Shown here in pieces: positions 36,729-46,613 of a stretch of DNA of 64,000 nucleotides. Each line of letters begins with the position of its first letter. Positions within the stretch are counted from its first letter, which is position 1. The notes under the pieces were generated by a model. That model worked only from the letters and a program-made list of their open reading frames with translations. It did no database searches and had not been told where the DNA came from. A program made the position numbers and the translations under genes. The DNA comes from Bacteroidia bacterium (lineage in GTDB: Bacteria > Bacteroidota > Bacteroidia > J057): assembly GCA_030430205.1 (NCBI GenBank), contig JAUIGE010000003.1:310001-374000 (forward strand), read 5' to 3'.

Positions 36729-37223
36729 GATAAAGAAATGTTAGCCTGATGAGAAGATTAAGTAAACACCCTGTTGGCGGATATAACTAATTCATCGTCA
36801 GCAAAATTGCATATTTTTCTGTCAATTGTTGCAGGTGCAAACCTCAAATGCCCTTTTCCCCACCTGTATGGTTAATAATAATTGGCGAATCCGCACTTTT
36901 GAAGGCTTTGTGATAAAAGAGTTAAGTTTGTCAGGGTATTAGCATTTTGATAAAAGAATAGAAAAGAAGAAAAAAAACGAGAAAATGAGGAGGCTTTTTT
37001 TCAGAAAACCGACACCTAGACATAATTTTTCTTTGTTTATTGTAAACAATGATGGATTTTTGCAGATATTTTTTTCAGAAATCCCCAAAAACGTCCATGA
37101 CAAGTTGAAATACAATTGCCATACTTGCAGCATGGATTGTTATTTTTAGCGAGTAGCAGGTATGCCATTACCAATAATTTATTCCATTTGTTTTTAAACT
37201 TTTACTTAAGCGTATAAAATACC
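36729..37223. other. Divergent intergenic region of the two giant genes
   Basis: 495 bp, AT-rich, with no gene. It holds an operator-like inverted repeat TTGTTTA-TTG-TAAACAA at 37033-37049 and a longer imperfect hairpin (ATGGATTTTTG at 37052-37062 with CAAAAA at 37086-37091 and TCCAT at 37094-37098). No full TAnnTTTG promoter match was found in either direction; CAATTTTG (minus strand, near 36805) is one base off. Confidence 0.5.
37033..37049. promoter_or_regulatory. Operator-like inverted repeat
   Basis: Perfect 7-bp arms TTGTTTA and TAAACAA around TTG, 175 bp ahead of the 1812-residue protein. The size and symmetry fit a dimeric regulator; none is encoded alongside. Confidence 0.35.
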
Positions 37224-40200
37224 ATGATGTCTGTTAAACAGTTTCTCAGAACCCTACCGTTGGTATTTGCCTTGTGGTTTGTCATGCCGGAGGCTTCGGC
37301 GTCGCATTTTATGGGGGTAGATATCTCCTATCAATGTTTGCCAAACAGCAACGGCTGTGTATTCAGAATTTTCCATAGTACATACTATGATTGTACAGGA
37401 GGGGCCACAACCCAACTTCCCGGCCCTCCGGCTGCTCCTTCATTGGGCACTTTTACCCCTGCGGCATGTATCCAGCCTACCCTTGTCGGTTCCTGGGTTT
37501 TTGTATCTTACACAGAGGTGACCCCCATCTGTGGTAGCGCTGCTACGCAGTGTACAGACCCCAATGCCACCATTAACGGGGTATTGGAAGCACGATTCTA
37601 TGCAGACTACAACTTCTGTAATACCAATTGTAATGTGTATAATATTATATGGGGTAGTTGTTGTCGTAATGGCTCGATTACTTCCGGTGCGAGTAATGGC
37701 GGGATTTACACAGGTAATACCCAGATCAACCTGGGCCTGACTCCCTGTAACAGCTCTCCGATGTTTTCTGTGCCACCTGTTCCTTATGTATGTGTGGGCC
37801 AGAACTTTACCTTTAATCAGGGAGCGTTTGACCCTGATGGAGACTCCCTGGTTTATCTACTGACTCCTTGTCAGGATGTCGCTTCCACTCCAGTGGGCTA
37901 CAGTGCAGGTTTTTCGCCGACACAACCTCTTGGAGCTAGTTGGACTGTTACCTTGAATCCAAATACAGGAGACATTAACCTGGTCCCTAACCCTGGTAAC
38001 GTTGTTACAGCGGTTTTGTGTGTGACTGTAGAAGAGTATAGAAACGGAGTTAAAATCGGTGAAGTGTCTCGTGACATTCAGGTAACTGTGATCAACTGTG
38101 GCGCGAATACTCCGCCTACTTTCACTCAGTTGTCGAATGTTGTAGGGGGCTACCAAACAGGACCTTATCAGATTACAGTTTGTCCCAATACTCCTTTCTC
38201 TTTTAATATATCGGGTACGGACGTTGACCTGAATGACAGCCTGATGCTGCTTTGGAATCCCGTTACCGCTCCTGCTGGTGCTACTTTTACACAAGCAGGA
38301 ACATCTACTCCTTATCCAGTCAATGGTACAGTACCGAATCCGCCAGTTGGAATGATGAGTTGGACTCCAACGATCTCAGGTACATATAATGTTACTTTTA
38401 CCATTCAGGACAATGGTTGTCCGCTGATTGCTTCCAACCAGATAACAGTCGTTATTGATGTGGCAAATGGTGTATTGTCACCGTCAATCACCAGAAAGAG
38501 AACATCTTGCTATGAGTCAGAATTTATTATCTCATCTGGTGGCGGTTGCCCGCCTTATACCGTAACCTTTGATCCCGGTGATGGCACTACCCCACTTGTC
38601 AATCAAATCAATACTGCTAATTGGGTCGTTAGTCACCCATATCCTGCGATTCCTTCGCCTCCTGCGACCTATAACTATAGTGTGAATTTTGTGGACTTTG
38701 GTGGAAATACAGCTTCCGTATCAGGTAGTGTCACGGTTTCCAATACAGCCATTGCCAATGCTGGTCCAGATCTTTTCCTCTGTCCAGGTCAGGCCGGTCA
38801 GATAGGAACACCCGCACGCCCGGGGCATACTTATAGCTGGAGAGGGCTTACCTCCAATCTGGGCTTACCCAATGGTTCCGGTCGCTCTCTGGCTCAACCA
38901 GGTGTGTCTCTGAATAATACAACCAATAGTACGATCTCTTTGCGCTATGAAGTCACAGCGACAGACTCCATCGGTTGCGTTTCTTTGGATACAGTAAAAG
39001 TTGATTTTAATCCTAAACCGAATCCCAGTTTTACAGCTTCACGGGCTGTTTGTCAGGGAGAAATAGCCACTGTAACCTATACCGGTATCCGCGCTCCGGG
39101 TACTACCTATACCTGGACATGGGGAGCCGGAACCAGTACAACAGGTAATGCAGGAGTAGGACCTCATAGTGTATTTTGGAATCCTCCCGTATCTGGTTTT
39201 CAAACGGTTCTTCTGAGAACAACTGTGAAAGGTTGTGTATCGGATGCTGTAACTCAATTGGTTGAGGTAAAGAAAATCCCTACGGCGGTTTTTAATGTTA
39301 TTAGCCCCATCTGTAGAGGACAAGCATCTATTCTTACCTACAATGGTAGCAGCAGTCCTGGTGCAACAGGAACCTGGGATCTTAATGGGGGAACAGTTGT
39401 AGCCGGAGACCCTACCGGTCTTGACCCGCTGACAGTTACCTGGAATACCCCAGGAACAAAAATTATACACCTGACAGTGAATGACAGGGACTGTATCAGT
39501 CCGGTTTATACAGACACGATCATCGTTTATCCTATTCCATCATCTGCATTTAGCAATCCGGGTTCTGTATGTCAGGGAGACACAGCCCAGTTTGTATACC
39601 TCGGTAACTCTCCGACAACGGCTGCATTTGCATGGGATTTTGATGGAGGTATTCCTACTCCCGCACTGCTGGGAAGAGGTCCTATCAATGTGGTATGGAA
39701 CACACCCGGGACCAAGCGTATTTGTCTGAATGTGCAGGAAAATGGTTGTTTCTCCAGCCAGACCTGTGTGAGTGTAATTGTTCACCAGACACCCGTGGCA
39801 GCTATTGATCCTGTTTCCAATGTTTGTTTCAATAATGGGGCAAATAGTGTAACCTTTGTCAAAGGAAGTAACACCATAGGTGCTACCTATGCCTGGGATT
39901 TTGGAGATGGCTCTACCCCAAGGGTCTCTGCTAATCCTAGTCCGGCAGGTGTTCAATACCTCTCTCATGGAACCAAAACGGCTTCTTTGGTGGTGCAAAC
40001 CAATGGTTGTGTAAGTGATACAGCCAGGGTCAGTTTTGATGTGATCAAAGAGCCAGTATCAGACTTTATCATCAATTCCAGAAGCACCACATGTACCCAT
40101 GACACCATTACCCTGACCTTAACGAAACCCTCTAATGGGGCAGGACAGACATATTTATGGAACTTTGGCCCCAATGCAAGGCCTGCGACTTCCAGCTTAC

Positions 40201-42662
40201 CTAATCCCGGTCCAGTGTTCTACACTGCGGGAGGTGTGAAACCTATTTCCCTGGTAACCACTTATAGAGGCTGTAAGGATGTAAAAGCCCAGTTTATCCG
40301 CGTTGAGGAAAGTCCCTATTTCTCTGCAGGTCAAGAGATTGACTTTTGCGAAGGAGATGGTGGGGAGCAGCTTGATGCTACAGTTACTGGTGGTACGCCA
40401 GGTTATACCTACCGCTGGTGGTGTAGTGCCGCGAGTTGCGGGTTGAGCAGCAATGTGGTCCAAGATCCATTTGTCAATCCTCTGGCTTTTGCACCACAAG
40501 TCATACAGTATTATGGACAGGCAGTAGATGCTAAAGGATGTCGTTCCAATATTGATACAGTCGGTGTGACCGTGCATGCCAAACCCAAGGTAGACGCAGG
40601 TGATGACATCGTCATGTGTGATGATGGTATAGGTGTTTCTCTCAATGGAAAGCTCGCTACTGATAATAAGGCACCTGGACCGTTTAGCTATCAGTGGGCC
40701 GATGATCAGGGGAACTTCCCACCCAATGGAATGGTTCCACCAAACGATAAGCGCCTCGATCCCTATACAGCGCCAAATCAGACAACCCTTTATACCCTGG
40801 TTATCACGGATATCTCAACAGGATGTGATAGCCGCCTGACGACCGTAGATCCCAAAAGTACAGTAGAGGTCCGCGTTACGCCACGTCCGATTGCCAATGC
40901 GGGCCGCGACACTGTCGTATGTTTTGGAGATAACATCAAACTGATAGGCTATGGTTCTGGAGGAGATGGTAACTATACCTATGCATGGACACCTACAAAT
41001 ACAGGTACGATAAGCAATCCTACCGTTAAAGATCCTACTATAGGCCCACAACAAACGACCGTCTATACCCTGGTTGTGAAATCGGAAGGCTGTGAAAGCT
41101 CTGGTGATCAGGTGAAGGTAACGGTCTATACCGAACCTACAGCTGATGCGGGCGATGACAAGGACATCTGTCTGGGAGACTCCATCAAACTTGATGGTCG
41201 GGTAAGTGGTGATCCGCGGGATCCTGCCTATAGTTTCCGTTGGGTACCTGAAATAGGACTGAATGATCCTAAGTCTGAAAAACCCAATGCCTCTCCTATG
41301 TCAACCCAGATTTACAAACTTATAGCAACCTCCGACTATGGTTGTGGTGCAGATACGGCCACAGTAAAAGTGGAAGTGAACCCTACTCCTATAGTGGAGA
41401 TTACATCGCTCGATACGGTTATCTGCCAGGGCGATGAAATCAGACTGAAGGCCAGGCATTCATTTATAACCACAGCGAGTGGTGGACCGGTCGTCTATCT
41501 CTGGACGCCTGCAAGTACTGTGATCGATGGAATCTTTGATCCAGCAGCCACAGTTAAACCTAAGGTGACTACACTTTATAATGTAAGCACCAGTATCGGA
41601 AACTGTAGTACGAGTGATCAGGTACTGGTAACAGTAGTACCAGGTATTGAAGCACTCATAAATGTGTCAGATACAGCGATTTGTGCTGGGGAAACGACAG
41701 TATTGACGGCTTCAGGCGGTTTGGGAGATGCGAAATATTTCTGGACACCAGGCCTTAGCCTGTTGGATAGTCTTGCTGCTGAAACTCCTGCTGCGCCACA
41801 GGTTTCAACCACTTTCACCCTGAGAGTAGAAGAAGGGATATGTGTTGATGATACAAGCGTCACCATCACGGTTTATCCTACGCCTTCTTCTGATTACTTT
41901 ACTTCACAGCCGGAAGGCTGTACGGGTCTGGAGGTGAATTTCCAGGAAAACACCCAGGACGCGGTTTCCTATATCTGGGACTTTGGTGATGGTTCGCCAT
42001 TGAGCAACAGTAAGGACCCTGTATATGTGTATAACACACCAGGAGAGTATCTGACTCAATTGACTGCTGTGGGCGCATTTGGTTGCGAAAGCACGACCCA
42101 AAAGGCGATTATTCGAATCTCTGACGGCGCTGTTGCAGACTTTGTCTCCACACCTTTCACCGATCAGCCTATTCCGCTTCCGAATGCTACTGTAGCTTTT
42201 GAAGATCTCTCTTCCAATGCAGTAAGCTGGCTATGGGACTTTGGCGATGGGGCTACTTCTACCCTGGCCAACCCGACTCATACTTATCGCCATCCTGCTG
42301 ATGCTGATAATCCGAGTGTGGGCTACTACGTTACCCTGACCGTTAAAGATGAAAACGGTTGTGTTAGCTCCGTGGCTTACGGACCTTATCTGGTGAGCAT
42401 TCCGGATGTATTTATCCCGAACGTATTCTCTCCAAATGGAGACAACATCAATGATGAATACCTTGTAAACTATAGTGGAAGCGAAGACTACAGTGTAGTT
42501 ATTCTTGACCGCTGGGGCCGCAAAGTATTTGAATCTGAAGTGCCAGGAGAAGCATGGGTAGGATTGAACCCAAATGGTGTAGAAGCACCAGCCGGCGTTT
42601 ACTACTACGCTGTGAAGGTTGGCGAAAAAGTCCTTAAGGGTAACCTGACTCTGGTTCGCTAA
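37224..42662 (+). CDS. Giant multidomain surface protein with T9SS type B sorting domain
   Basis: 1812 residues, paralog of the divergent PKD protein. Signal peptide (VFALWFVMPEASA), then SHFMGVDISYQCL and the same Cys-containing N-terminal domain (YDCTGGATTQLPGP; CCRNGSITSGASNGGIYTG). The middle holds PKD-like units (WDFGDG at about 890, 1580 and 1670). Between about residues 1123 and 1554 there are five tandem 80-100-residue beta modules that begin with AG.D...C.GD-like motifs (ANAGRDTVVCFGDNIKL, ADAGDDKDICLGDSIKL). The C-terminal type B sorting domain starts at VFIPNVFSPNGDNINDEY and ends LKGNLTLVR. It is probably a surface adhesin. Domain content differs from its paralog, suggesting module shuffling. 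Confidence 0.93.
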   Translation: MMSVKQFLRTLPLVFALWFVMPEASASHFMGVDISYQCLPNSNGCVFRIFHSTYYDCTGGATTQLPGPPAAPSLGTFTPAACIQPTLVGSWVFVSYTEVTPICGSAATQCTDPNATINGVLEARFYADYNFCNTNCNVYNIIWGSCCRNGSITSGASNGGIYTGNTQINLGLTPCNSSPMFSVPPVPYVCVGQNFTFNQGAFDPDGDSLVYLLTPCQDVASTPVGYSAGFSPTQPLGASWTVTLNPNTGDINLVPNPGNVVTAVLCVTVEEYRNGVKIGEVSRDIQVTVINCGANTPPTFTQLSNVVGGYQTGPYQITVCPNTPFSFNISGTDVDLNDSLMLLWNPVTAPAGATFTQAGTSTPYPVNGTVPNPPVGMMSWTPTISGTYNVTFTIQDNGCPLIASNQITVVIDVANGVLSPSITRKRTSCYESEFIISSGGGCPPYTVTFDPGDGTTPLVNQINTANWVVSHPYPAIPSPPATYNYSVNFVDFGGNTASVSGSVTVSNTAIANAGPDLFLCPGQAGQIGTPARPGHTYSWRGLTSNLGLPNGSGRSLAQPGVSLNNTTNSTISLRYEVTATDSIGCVSLDTVKVDFNPKPNPSFTASRAVCQGEIATVTYTGIRAPGTTYTWTWGAGTSTTGNAGVGPHSVFWNPPVSGFQTVLLRTTVKGCVSDAVTQLVEVKKIPTAVFNVISPICRGQASILTYNGSSSPGATGTWDLNGGTVVAGDPTGLDPLTVTWNTPGTKIIHLTVNDRDCISPVYTDTIIVYPIPSSAFSNPGSVCQGDTAQFVYLGNSPTTAAFAWDFDGGIPTPALLGRGPINVVWNTPGTKRICLNVQENGCFSSQTCVSVIVHQTPVAAIDPVSNVCFNNGANSVTFVKGSNTIGATYAWDFGDGSTPRVSANPSPAGVQYLSHGTKTASLVVQTNGCVSDTARVSFDVIKEPVSDFIINSRSTTCTHDTITLTLTKPSNGAGQTYLWNFGPNARPATSSLPNPGPVFYTAGGVKPISLVTTYRGCKDVKAQFIRVEESPYFSAGQEIDFCEGDGGEQLDATVTGGTPGYTYRWWCSAASCGLSSNVVQDPFVNPLAFAPQVIQYYGQAVDAKGCRSNIDTVGVTVHAKPKVDAGDDIVMCDDGIGVSLNGKLATDNKAPGPFSYQWADDQGNFPPNGMVPPNDKRLDPYTAPNQTTLYTLVITDISTGCDSRLTTVDPKSTVEVRVTPRPIANAGRDTVVCFGDNIKLIGYGSGGDGNYTYAWTPTNTGTISNPTVKDPTIGPQQTTVYTLVVKSEGCESSGDQVKVTVYTEPTADAGDDKDICLGDSIKLDGRVSGDPRDPAYSFRWVPEIGLNDPKSEKPNASPMSTQIYKLIATSDYGCGADTATVKVEVNPTPIVEITSLDTVICQGDEIRLKARHSFITTASGGPVVYLWTPASTVIDGIFDPAATVKPKVTTLYNVSTSIGNCSTSDQVLVTVVPGIEALINVSDTAICAGETTVLTASGGLGDAKYFWTPGLSLLDSLAAETPAAPQVSTTFTLRVEEGICVDDTSVTITVYPTPSSDYFTSQPEGCTGLEVNFQENTQDAVSYIWDFGDGSPLSNSKDPVYVYNTPGEYLTQLTAVGAFGCESTTQKAIIRISDGAVADFVSTPFTDQPIPLPNATVAFEDLSSNAVSWLWDFGDGATSTLANPTHTYRHPADADNPSVGYYVTLTVKDENGCVSSVAYGPYLVSIPDVFIPNVFSPNGDNINDEYLVNYSGSEDYSVVILDRWGRKVFESEVPGEAWVGLNPNGVEAPAGVYYYAVKVGEKVLKGNLTLVR

Positions 42663-42685
42663 AAGTGATTTTTTAATAGAAAATA

Positions 42686-42724
42686 AACCCCTCCTTTGCC
42701 TGGCAAGGGAGGGGTTTTCCTTTT
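42686..42724 (+). terminator. Strong intrinsic terminator
   Basis: AACCCCTCCTTTGCC pairs with GGCAAGGGAGGGGTT (one G-U), loop T, followed by TTCCTTTTT. It closes the giant gene ahead of the hydrolase gene. Confidence 0.88.
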
Positions 42725-42773
42725 TGCATCTTACCTTCACCTCGTACAAATCTCTAATAAAACCTATCTGTCT

Positions 42774-43547
42774 ATGTCTTATTATATCGCAACAGAGGCC
42801 GTTATTCCTCTCAGAGCTGCCCCGGAAGAGTCTGCAGAGATGATATCTCAAATTGTATTTGGGGAGCGGCTTCAAGCCCTGAAAGAACAGGGAAGCTGGC
42901 TGTATGTAAAAAATGAAGAAGATGGCTATGAGGGCTGGTTAACAGCTTATATGCTTACGGCCATTTCAGATCAACTGGGCAGAGAGGAGCTGAAAAGACA
43001 TTTTGTATATCAGCATCATGCTTTTCTGACAGACATGGAAGGGGATCGCCTTCATCTGCCTTTGGGCGCATCTGTACCGCAAGGAAAAGCCTGGGAGTAT
43101 GAGGGAAAATTAAAAATAGGAGAAAGGCTTTGGCACAAAACAACAGAAGGCTTGATCGCGGCGAGTCCTGACCATGATCCGGAAGCGATCATGCGAGCCT
43201 TTATACATGTGCCCTATTTATGGGGCGGAAGAAGCAGCTTTGGGATTGATTGCTCAGGCCTGACGCAAGTCAGCCTCCGCATCTGCGGCAAATTTTTGCC
43301 GCGTGACTCCAGCCAGCAGTGGAAGACAGGGACCCTTGTTCCCTGGGAGAAACGCCAGAAAGGCGACCTTGCTTTTTTTACAAAACCAGGAAAAAACAAT
43401 ATTTCCCATGTTGGGATGTTGATTGAAAAAGGAAAACTCATTCATGCCTCAGGCAGGGTCAGAACAGATCAGCTCACCGAAAAGGGAATAATTCGGCAGG
43501 AAGATGGAAAACTGACACATCTACTGGCTGGAATTAAAAGATGTTAG
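42774..43547 (+). CDS. SH3b and NlpC/P60 cell-wall hydrolase
   Basis: 257 residues. Bacterial SH3-like domains fill residues 1-125 (VIPLRAAPEESAEMISQIVFGERL; WLYVKNEEDGYEGWL), then an NlpC/P60 cysteine peptidase with PYLWGGRSSFGIDCSGLTQ (Cys160), ISHVGMLI (His212) and IHASG. It probably cuts the gamma-D-Glu-diamino acid bond in peptidoglycan peptides. No signal peptide is seen, so it may be cytoplasmic and act on recycled muropeptides. The start ATG at 42774 was chosen because the longer frame begins inside the terminator. Confidence 0.92.
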   Translation: MSYYIATEAVIPLRAAPEESAEMISQIVFGERLQALKEQGSWLYVKNEEDGYEGWLTAYMLTAISDQLGREELKRHFVYQHHAFLTDMEGDRLHLPLGASVPQGKAWEYEGKLKIGERLWHKTTEGLIAASPDHDPEAIMRAFIHVPYLWGGRSSFGIDCSGLTQVSLRICGKFLPRDSSQQWKTGTLVPWEKRQKGDLAFFTKPGKNNISHVGMLIEKGKLIHASGRVRTDQLTEKGIIRQEDGKLTHLLAGIKRC

Positions 43548-43615
43548 GAGATTTTTTTATATATTCAACAATCAAAATTATGACTATGTCAACCACCATA
43601 AAACAGTAATTAACA

Positions 43616-44116
43616 GTGGGCTCTCGAGTACTTGTACTTAATGCCGATTATCAGGCTATTGGAGTTTGCGCCGCCGAAAGAGCTTTCGTTTTGGTTTTCA
43701 TGAAGAAAGCTGAAATGCTTTCAGAGGACCCTGAAAAACGACTCAGGTCCATTAGCCGAAGTTACAGTTTCCCTTCTATCATCCGTCTGTACAGATTTGT
43801 GGCTTTGCCCTACAAAAGAGTAAACCTGACACGCCAGAATATTTTTAGAAGGGACAACAATACCTGTGTGTATTGTGGAGTTAAAGAGTACCTAACAATT
43901 GACCATGTGGTTCCCCGCTCGATGGGAGGAAGGGACAGTTGGGAGAACCTGGTTACAGCCTGCCAAAAGTGCAATTCCCGGAAAGGGAACCAAACCCCCG
44001 AACAGGCAGAGATGTCTATGAGCCACAAACCCTTCCGGCCCAGTTTTGTCATGTTCCTGGGAAATTTTTCCGGAAAAATAAAAGATGACTGGAAGCCCTA
44101 TTTGTATATGAACTAG
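43616..44116 (+). CDS. HNH endonuclease family protein (GTG start)
   Basis: 166 residues. An N-terminal part (MGSRVLVLNADYQAIGV...) common to stand-alone HNH proteins precedes the nuclease site: CVYCG with Cys84/Cys87, DHVVPRSMGG with Asp96-His97, the N-rich ENLV, and CQKC with Cys116/Cys119. The metal-finger Cys pairs and the catalytic His are all present. The start is GTG at 43616. Host genomes often carry one copy; its role (repair, restriction or other) is unknown. Confidence 0.88.
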   Translation: MGSRVLVLNADYQAIGVCAAERAFVLVFMKKAEMLSEDPEKRLRSISRSYSFPSIIRLYRFVALPYKRVNLTRQNIFRRDNNTCVYCGVKEYLTIDHVVPRSMGGRDSWENLVTACQKCNSRKGNQTPEQAEMSMSHKPFRPSFVMFLGNFSGKIKDDWKPYLYMN

Positions 44117-44184
44117 GTACCTTTTTGGCCTTTTATCCGTAATTAAGGATACACCACATTCTCATTTAGTTAGTCAGGTAAAAA

Positions 44185-44220
44185 ATACATGTGATACAGA
44201 AGGTCACATGTATAGCTATA
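44185..44220 (+). terminator. Hairpin, terminator or operator
   Basis: Perfect 10-bp arms ATACATGTGA (44185-44194) and TCACATGTAT (44204-44213), 9-nt loop. The T tract comes only 10 bases later (44222-44228), so it is a weaker terminator for the HNH gene, or a regulatory site 38 bp before the patatin start. Confidence 0.5.
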
Positions 44221-44251
44221 TATTTTTTTACAAGAAACGCCATGAAAACCC

Positions 44252-46552
44252 ATGAAAAAGGCCCGTCGCATATTTGAAGCTTTAGGCTATGCCCTTCCCA
44301 TACAATTGCTTGCCTTGCAAGTAAAAAAGTATAAGCTTCTGCTGCTGTTTTGGTTTATTGTATTGGGTATGATCTCCGGATCCATTGGGAGCGGATATGG
44401 TTTGACATATTTGTTTCTGGAACCTGAATACATGGGAAATGAAAGTTTTCTCAGCCTGCTTTTGGTCGGCGCGACTTTAGGAACCTTCGTTTTTGCCTAT
44501 TTGATTACCCTCTATATAAACGAAAGCTATCGTTATTCTTTTATCGCATTGGAGCGACATCCTTTTCTTATTTTTTCCCTTAATAATTCCCTTTTACCCG
44601 CTCTTCTGTTATCCATTTATTTATTTCGTTTTGCTGCATTTCATATAGATACCCAGGGTAGTTTTAATGGTGTCGTTTTCGGAAAAATGCTGGGTCTGGG
44701 TGTTGGCATGGGGTTGACCATGTTGTTATTTGGAAGCTATTTTTTCACCAGAGGCCGGATAGGTATCCTCCAAACTCTTGGAGATGGTCTGGAGCGCGAG
44801 CTGGAAAAGGCGCGTGGTGATACAAACAAAAAAGTGATTTTTGGAAAAGCAAAAGAAAGCCTTCGCAGCACCAAGCGCGTGGATCATTACTTCATATCGC
44901 CATTCAGGCTGGCGCGTGTTCGCAATCGCGTGCGCGATTTTCGGCATGTAGTCAATGGCCTCAACAAGCACCATGGCCGCCTGTTGTTGTTTCAAATAGG
45001 CATATTTGCACTGATTGCAATTTTGGGGCTATTGGAGGAAAATCGCCATTTTCAGATTCCGGCGGGAGCCAGTTTGTTGCTGGTGTTATCGCTTCTGATG
45101 ATGGTTGCCGGAGCTGTCACCTTTTGGTATAGAAAATTAGGCGTGATCCCTTTCCTGGCTTTTTTTCTGCTATTTTATGTAGTAGATACCCAGGAGGCTT
45201 TGCATGACAATCATTATGCTTTGGGGCTGGATTACGATGTGGAAAGAGCTGCCTATACGCCCGAGCGGCTTCAGGACCTGAGTTGTCCGGATAACTACCG
45301 CAACGACCGGGATTATCACATAGCAATGCTTGATCGCTGGGCTGCCCGCTACCGCGCAAAGCACGGTCCCGATATGAAACCCAAAGCTGTACTTGTGACA
45401 GCTACAGGCGGAGGCCTGCGTTCTGCCTTTTGGACCTACCTGGTGTTGCAGCAATTGGACAGTACGACACACGGCATCTTTTCGGATAATATCCGGCTCT
45501 TCAGTGGTGCCTCCGGCGGCATGTTTGGCACTGCCTATTTCCGCGAACTAAAATTGCGGCAAGAGCAGGGCGAAGCCCTGGAGATGAGCGAGCCCGCCTA
45601 CCAGCAAAATCTTTCCAAAGATTTGCTGAATCGAATAGCTTATAGAAACTTCACAGAAGTATTTTTGCCGGGACTGGAAGTTGAAATTGACAACAAAGTA
45701 TATGACAAAGATCGCGGCTATGCATTTGACCAGGAACTGGCCTACAACCTTCCTGAGCTAAAAGATCGCCGCCTGGGCGATTATCAAAAGTGGGAGTACG
45801 AAGGCGTTATTCCTCCCCTGATCCTTACCCCCACCATTACCAACCAGGGAAGAAAGCTTTTCATCTCTTCCTCCCCTGTTTCTTTTTTGGCGCGTGGCAG
45901 CAAGATCACTGAGCTGTATGTGTCCAAAGCTTCTGGTATAGAGTTTCGGCGAATGTTTGAAAAGCAAGGCGCTGACAGCATGTTTTTTGTTTCAGCTTTG
46001 CGCATGAATGCGACCTTTCCCTTTGTGCTACCTCAGGTGCAACTGCCCAGCCAACCGGCCATGTTTGTGATGGACGCTGGTGCGATTGATAACTACGGTG
46101 TGACCACAGCGGTACAGTATTTATTTGAATTTAAAGAGTGGTTTGCCAAAAACTCTGATGGCGTACTCATCGTGCAGATTCGTGATAACAAGCGCCTGGA
46201 TCCTATTCTGGACGTAGCCGAAAATGGCTATATCAACCGGACCTTTTCTCCTTTGGGGAGAGGCTACAAATCCATGGTGGAATCCCGGGAAATGGCTTAT
46301 GACCGCTTATTGGAAGCCGCAGGCGAATGGTTTGACAGCAAACTGGAAATAGTCAGCTTTGAATATCCCATGGAAACCAGCGATAAACCTGCCTCCATTT
46401 CCTTTCACCTTACTGAAAGAGAAAAACAAAGTATCCTGAATAGCTTGTCTCACCATCACAACCAGGAAGCCCTGGAGATCATTCAAAAATACTATGAAGC
46501 AGACAGACTGCTCGCCCAGCAGTATCGTTTGCTGACCCAGCTCAATAAATAG
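44252..46552 (+). CDS. Membrane-bound patatin-like phospholipase
   Basis: 766 residues. The first 330 or so residues carry about seven hydrophobic helices (LLLLFWFIVLGMISGSIG; LLLVLSLLMMVAGAVTFW). The C-terminal part is a patatin-like lipase: oxyanion loop GGGLR at 386-390, nucleophile elbow GASGG with Ser421, and catalytic Asp608 in DAGAIDNYG. Patatins use a Ser-Asp dyad to cleave acyl chains from phospholipids. The active site probably faces the cytoplasm or periplasm next to the inner membrane. Its neighbours give no pathway. Confidence 0.88.
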   Translation: MKKARRIFEALGYALPIQLLALQVKKYKLLLLFWFIVLGMISGSIGSGYGLTYLFLEPEYMGNESFLSLLLVGATLGTFVFAYLITLYINESYRYSFIALERHPFLIFSLNNSLLPALLLSIYLFRFAAFHIDTQGSFNGVVFGKMLGLGVGMGLTMLLFGSYFFTRGRIGILQTLGDGLERELEKARGDTNKKVIFGKAKESLRSTKRVDHYFISPFRLARVRNRVRDFRHVVNGLNKHHGRLLLFQIGIFALIAILGLLEENRHFQIPAGASLLLVLSLLMMVAGAVTFWYRKLGVIPFLAFFLLFYVVDTQEALHDNHYALGLDYDVERAAYTPERLQDLSCPDNYRNDRDYHIAMLDRWAARYRAKHGPDMKPKAVLVTATGGGLRSAFWTYLVLQQLDSTTHGIFSDNIRLFSGASGGMFGTAYFRELKLRQEQGEALEMSEPAYQQNLSKDLLNRIAYRNFTEVFLPGLEVEIDNKVYDKDRGYAFDQELAYNLPELKDRRLGDYQKWEYEGVIPPLILTPTITNQGRKLFISSSPVSFLARGSKITELYVSKASGIEFRRMFEKQGADSMFFVSALRMNATFPFVLPQVQLPSQPAMFVMDAGAIDNYGVTTAVQYLFEFKEWFAKNSDGVLIVQIRDNKRLDPILDVAENGYINRTFSPLGRGYKSMVESREMAYDRLLEAAGEWFDSKLEIVSFEYPMETSDKPASISFHLTEREKQSILNSLSHHHNQEALEIIQKYYEADRLLAQQYRLLTQLNK

Positions 46553-46573
46553 AATAGACTGGTATCTTTTTCG

Positions 46574-46581
46574 TACTTTTG
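46574..46581 (+). promoter_or_regulatory. -7 promoter box (TACTTTTG)
   Basis: Full match to TAnnTTTG; the predicted start near 46588 leaves a 26-nt leader before 46614. No TTG at the right distance upstream. Confidence 0.5.
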
Positions 46582-46613
46582 AGGATTTCCTGGCAGATCA
46601 TTAAAAGAACAAA

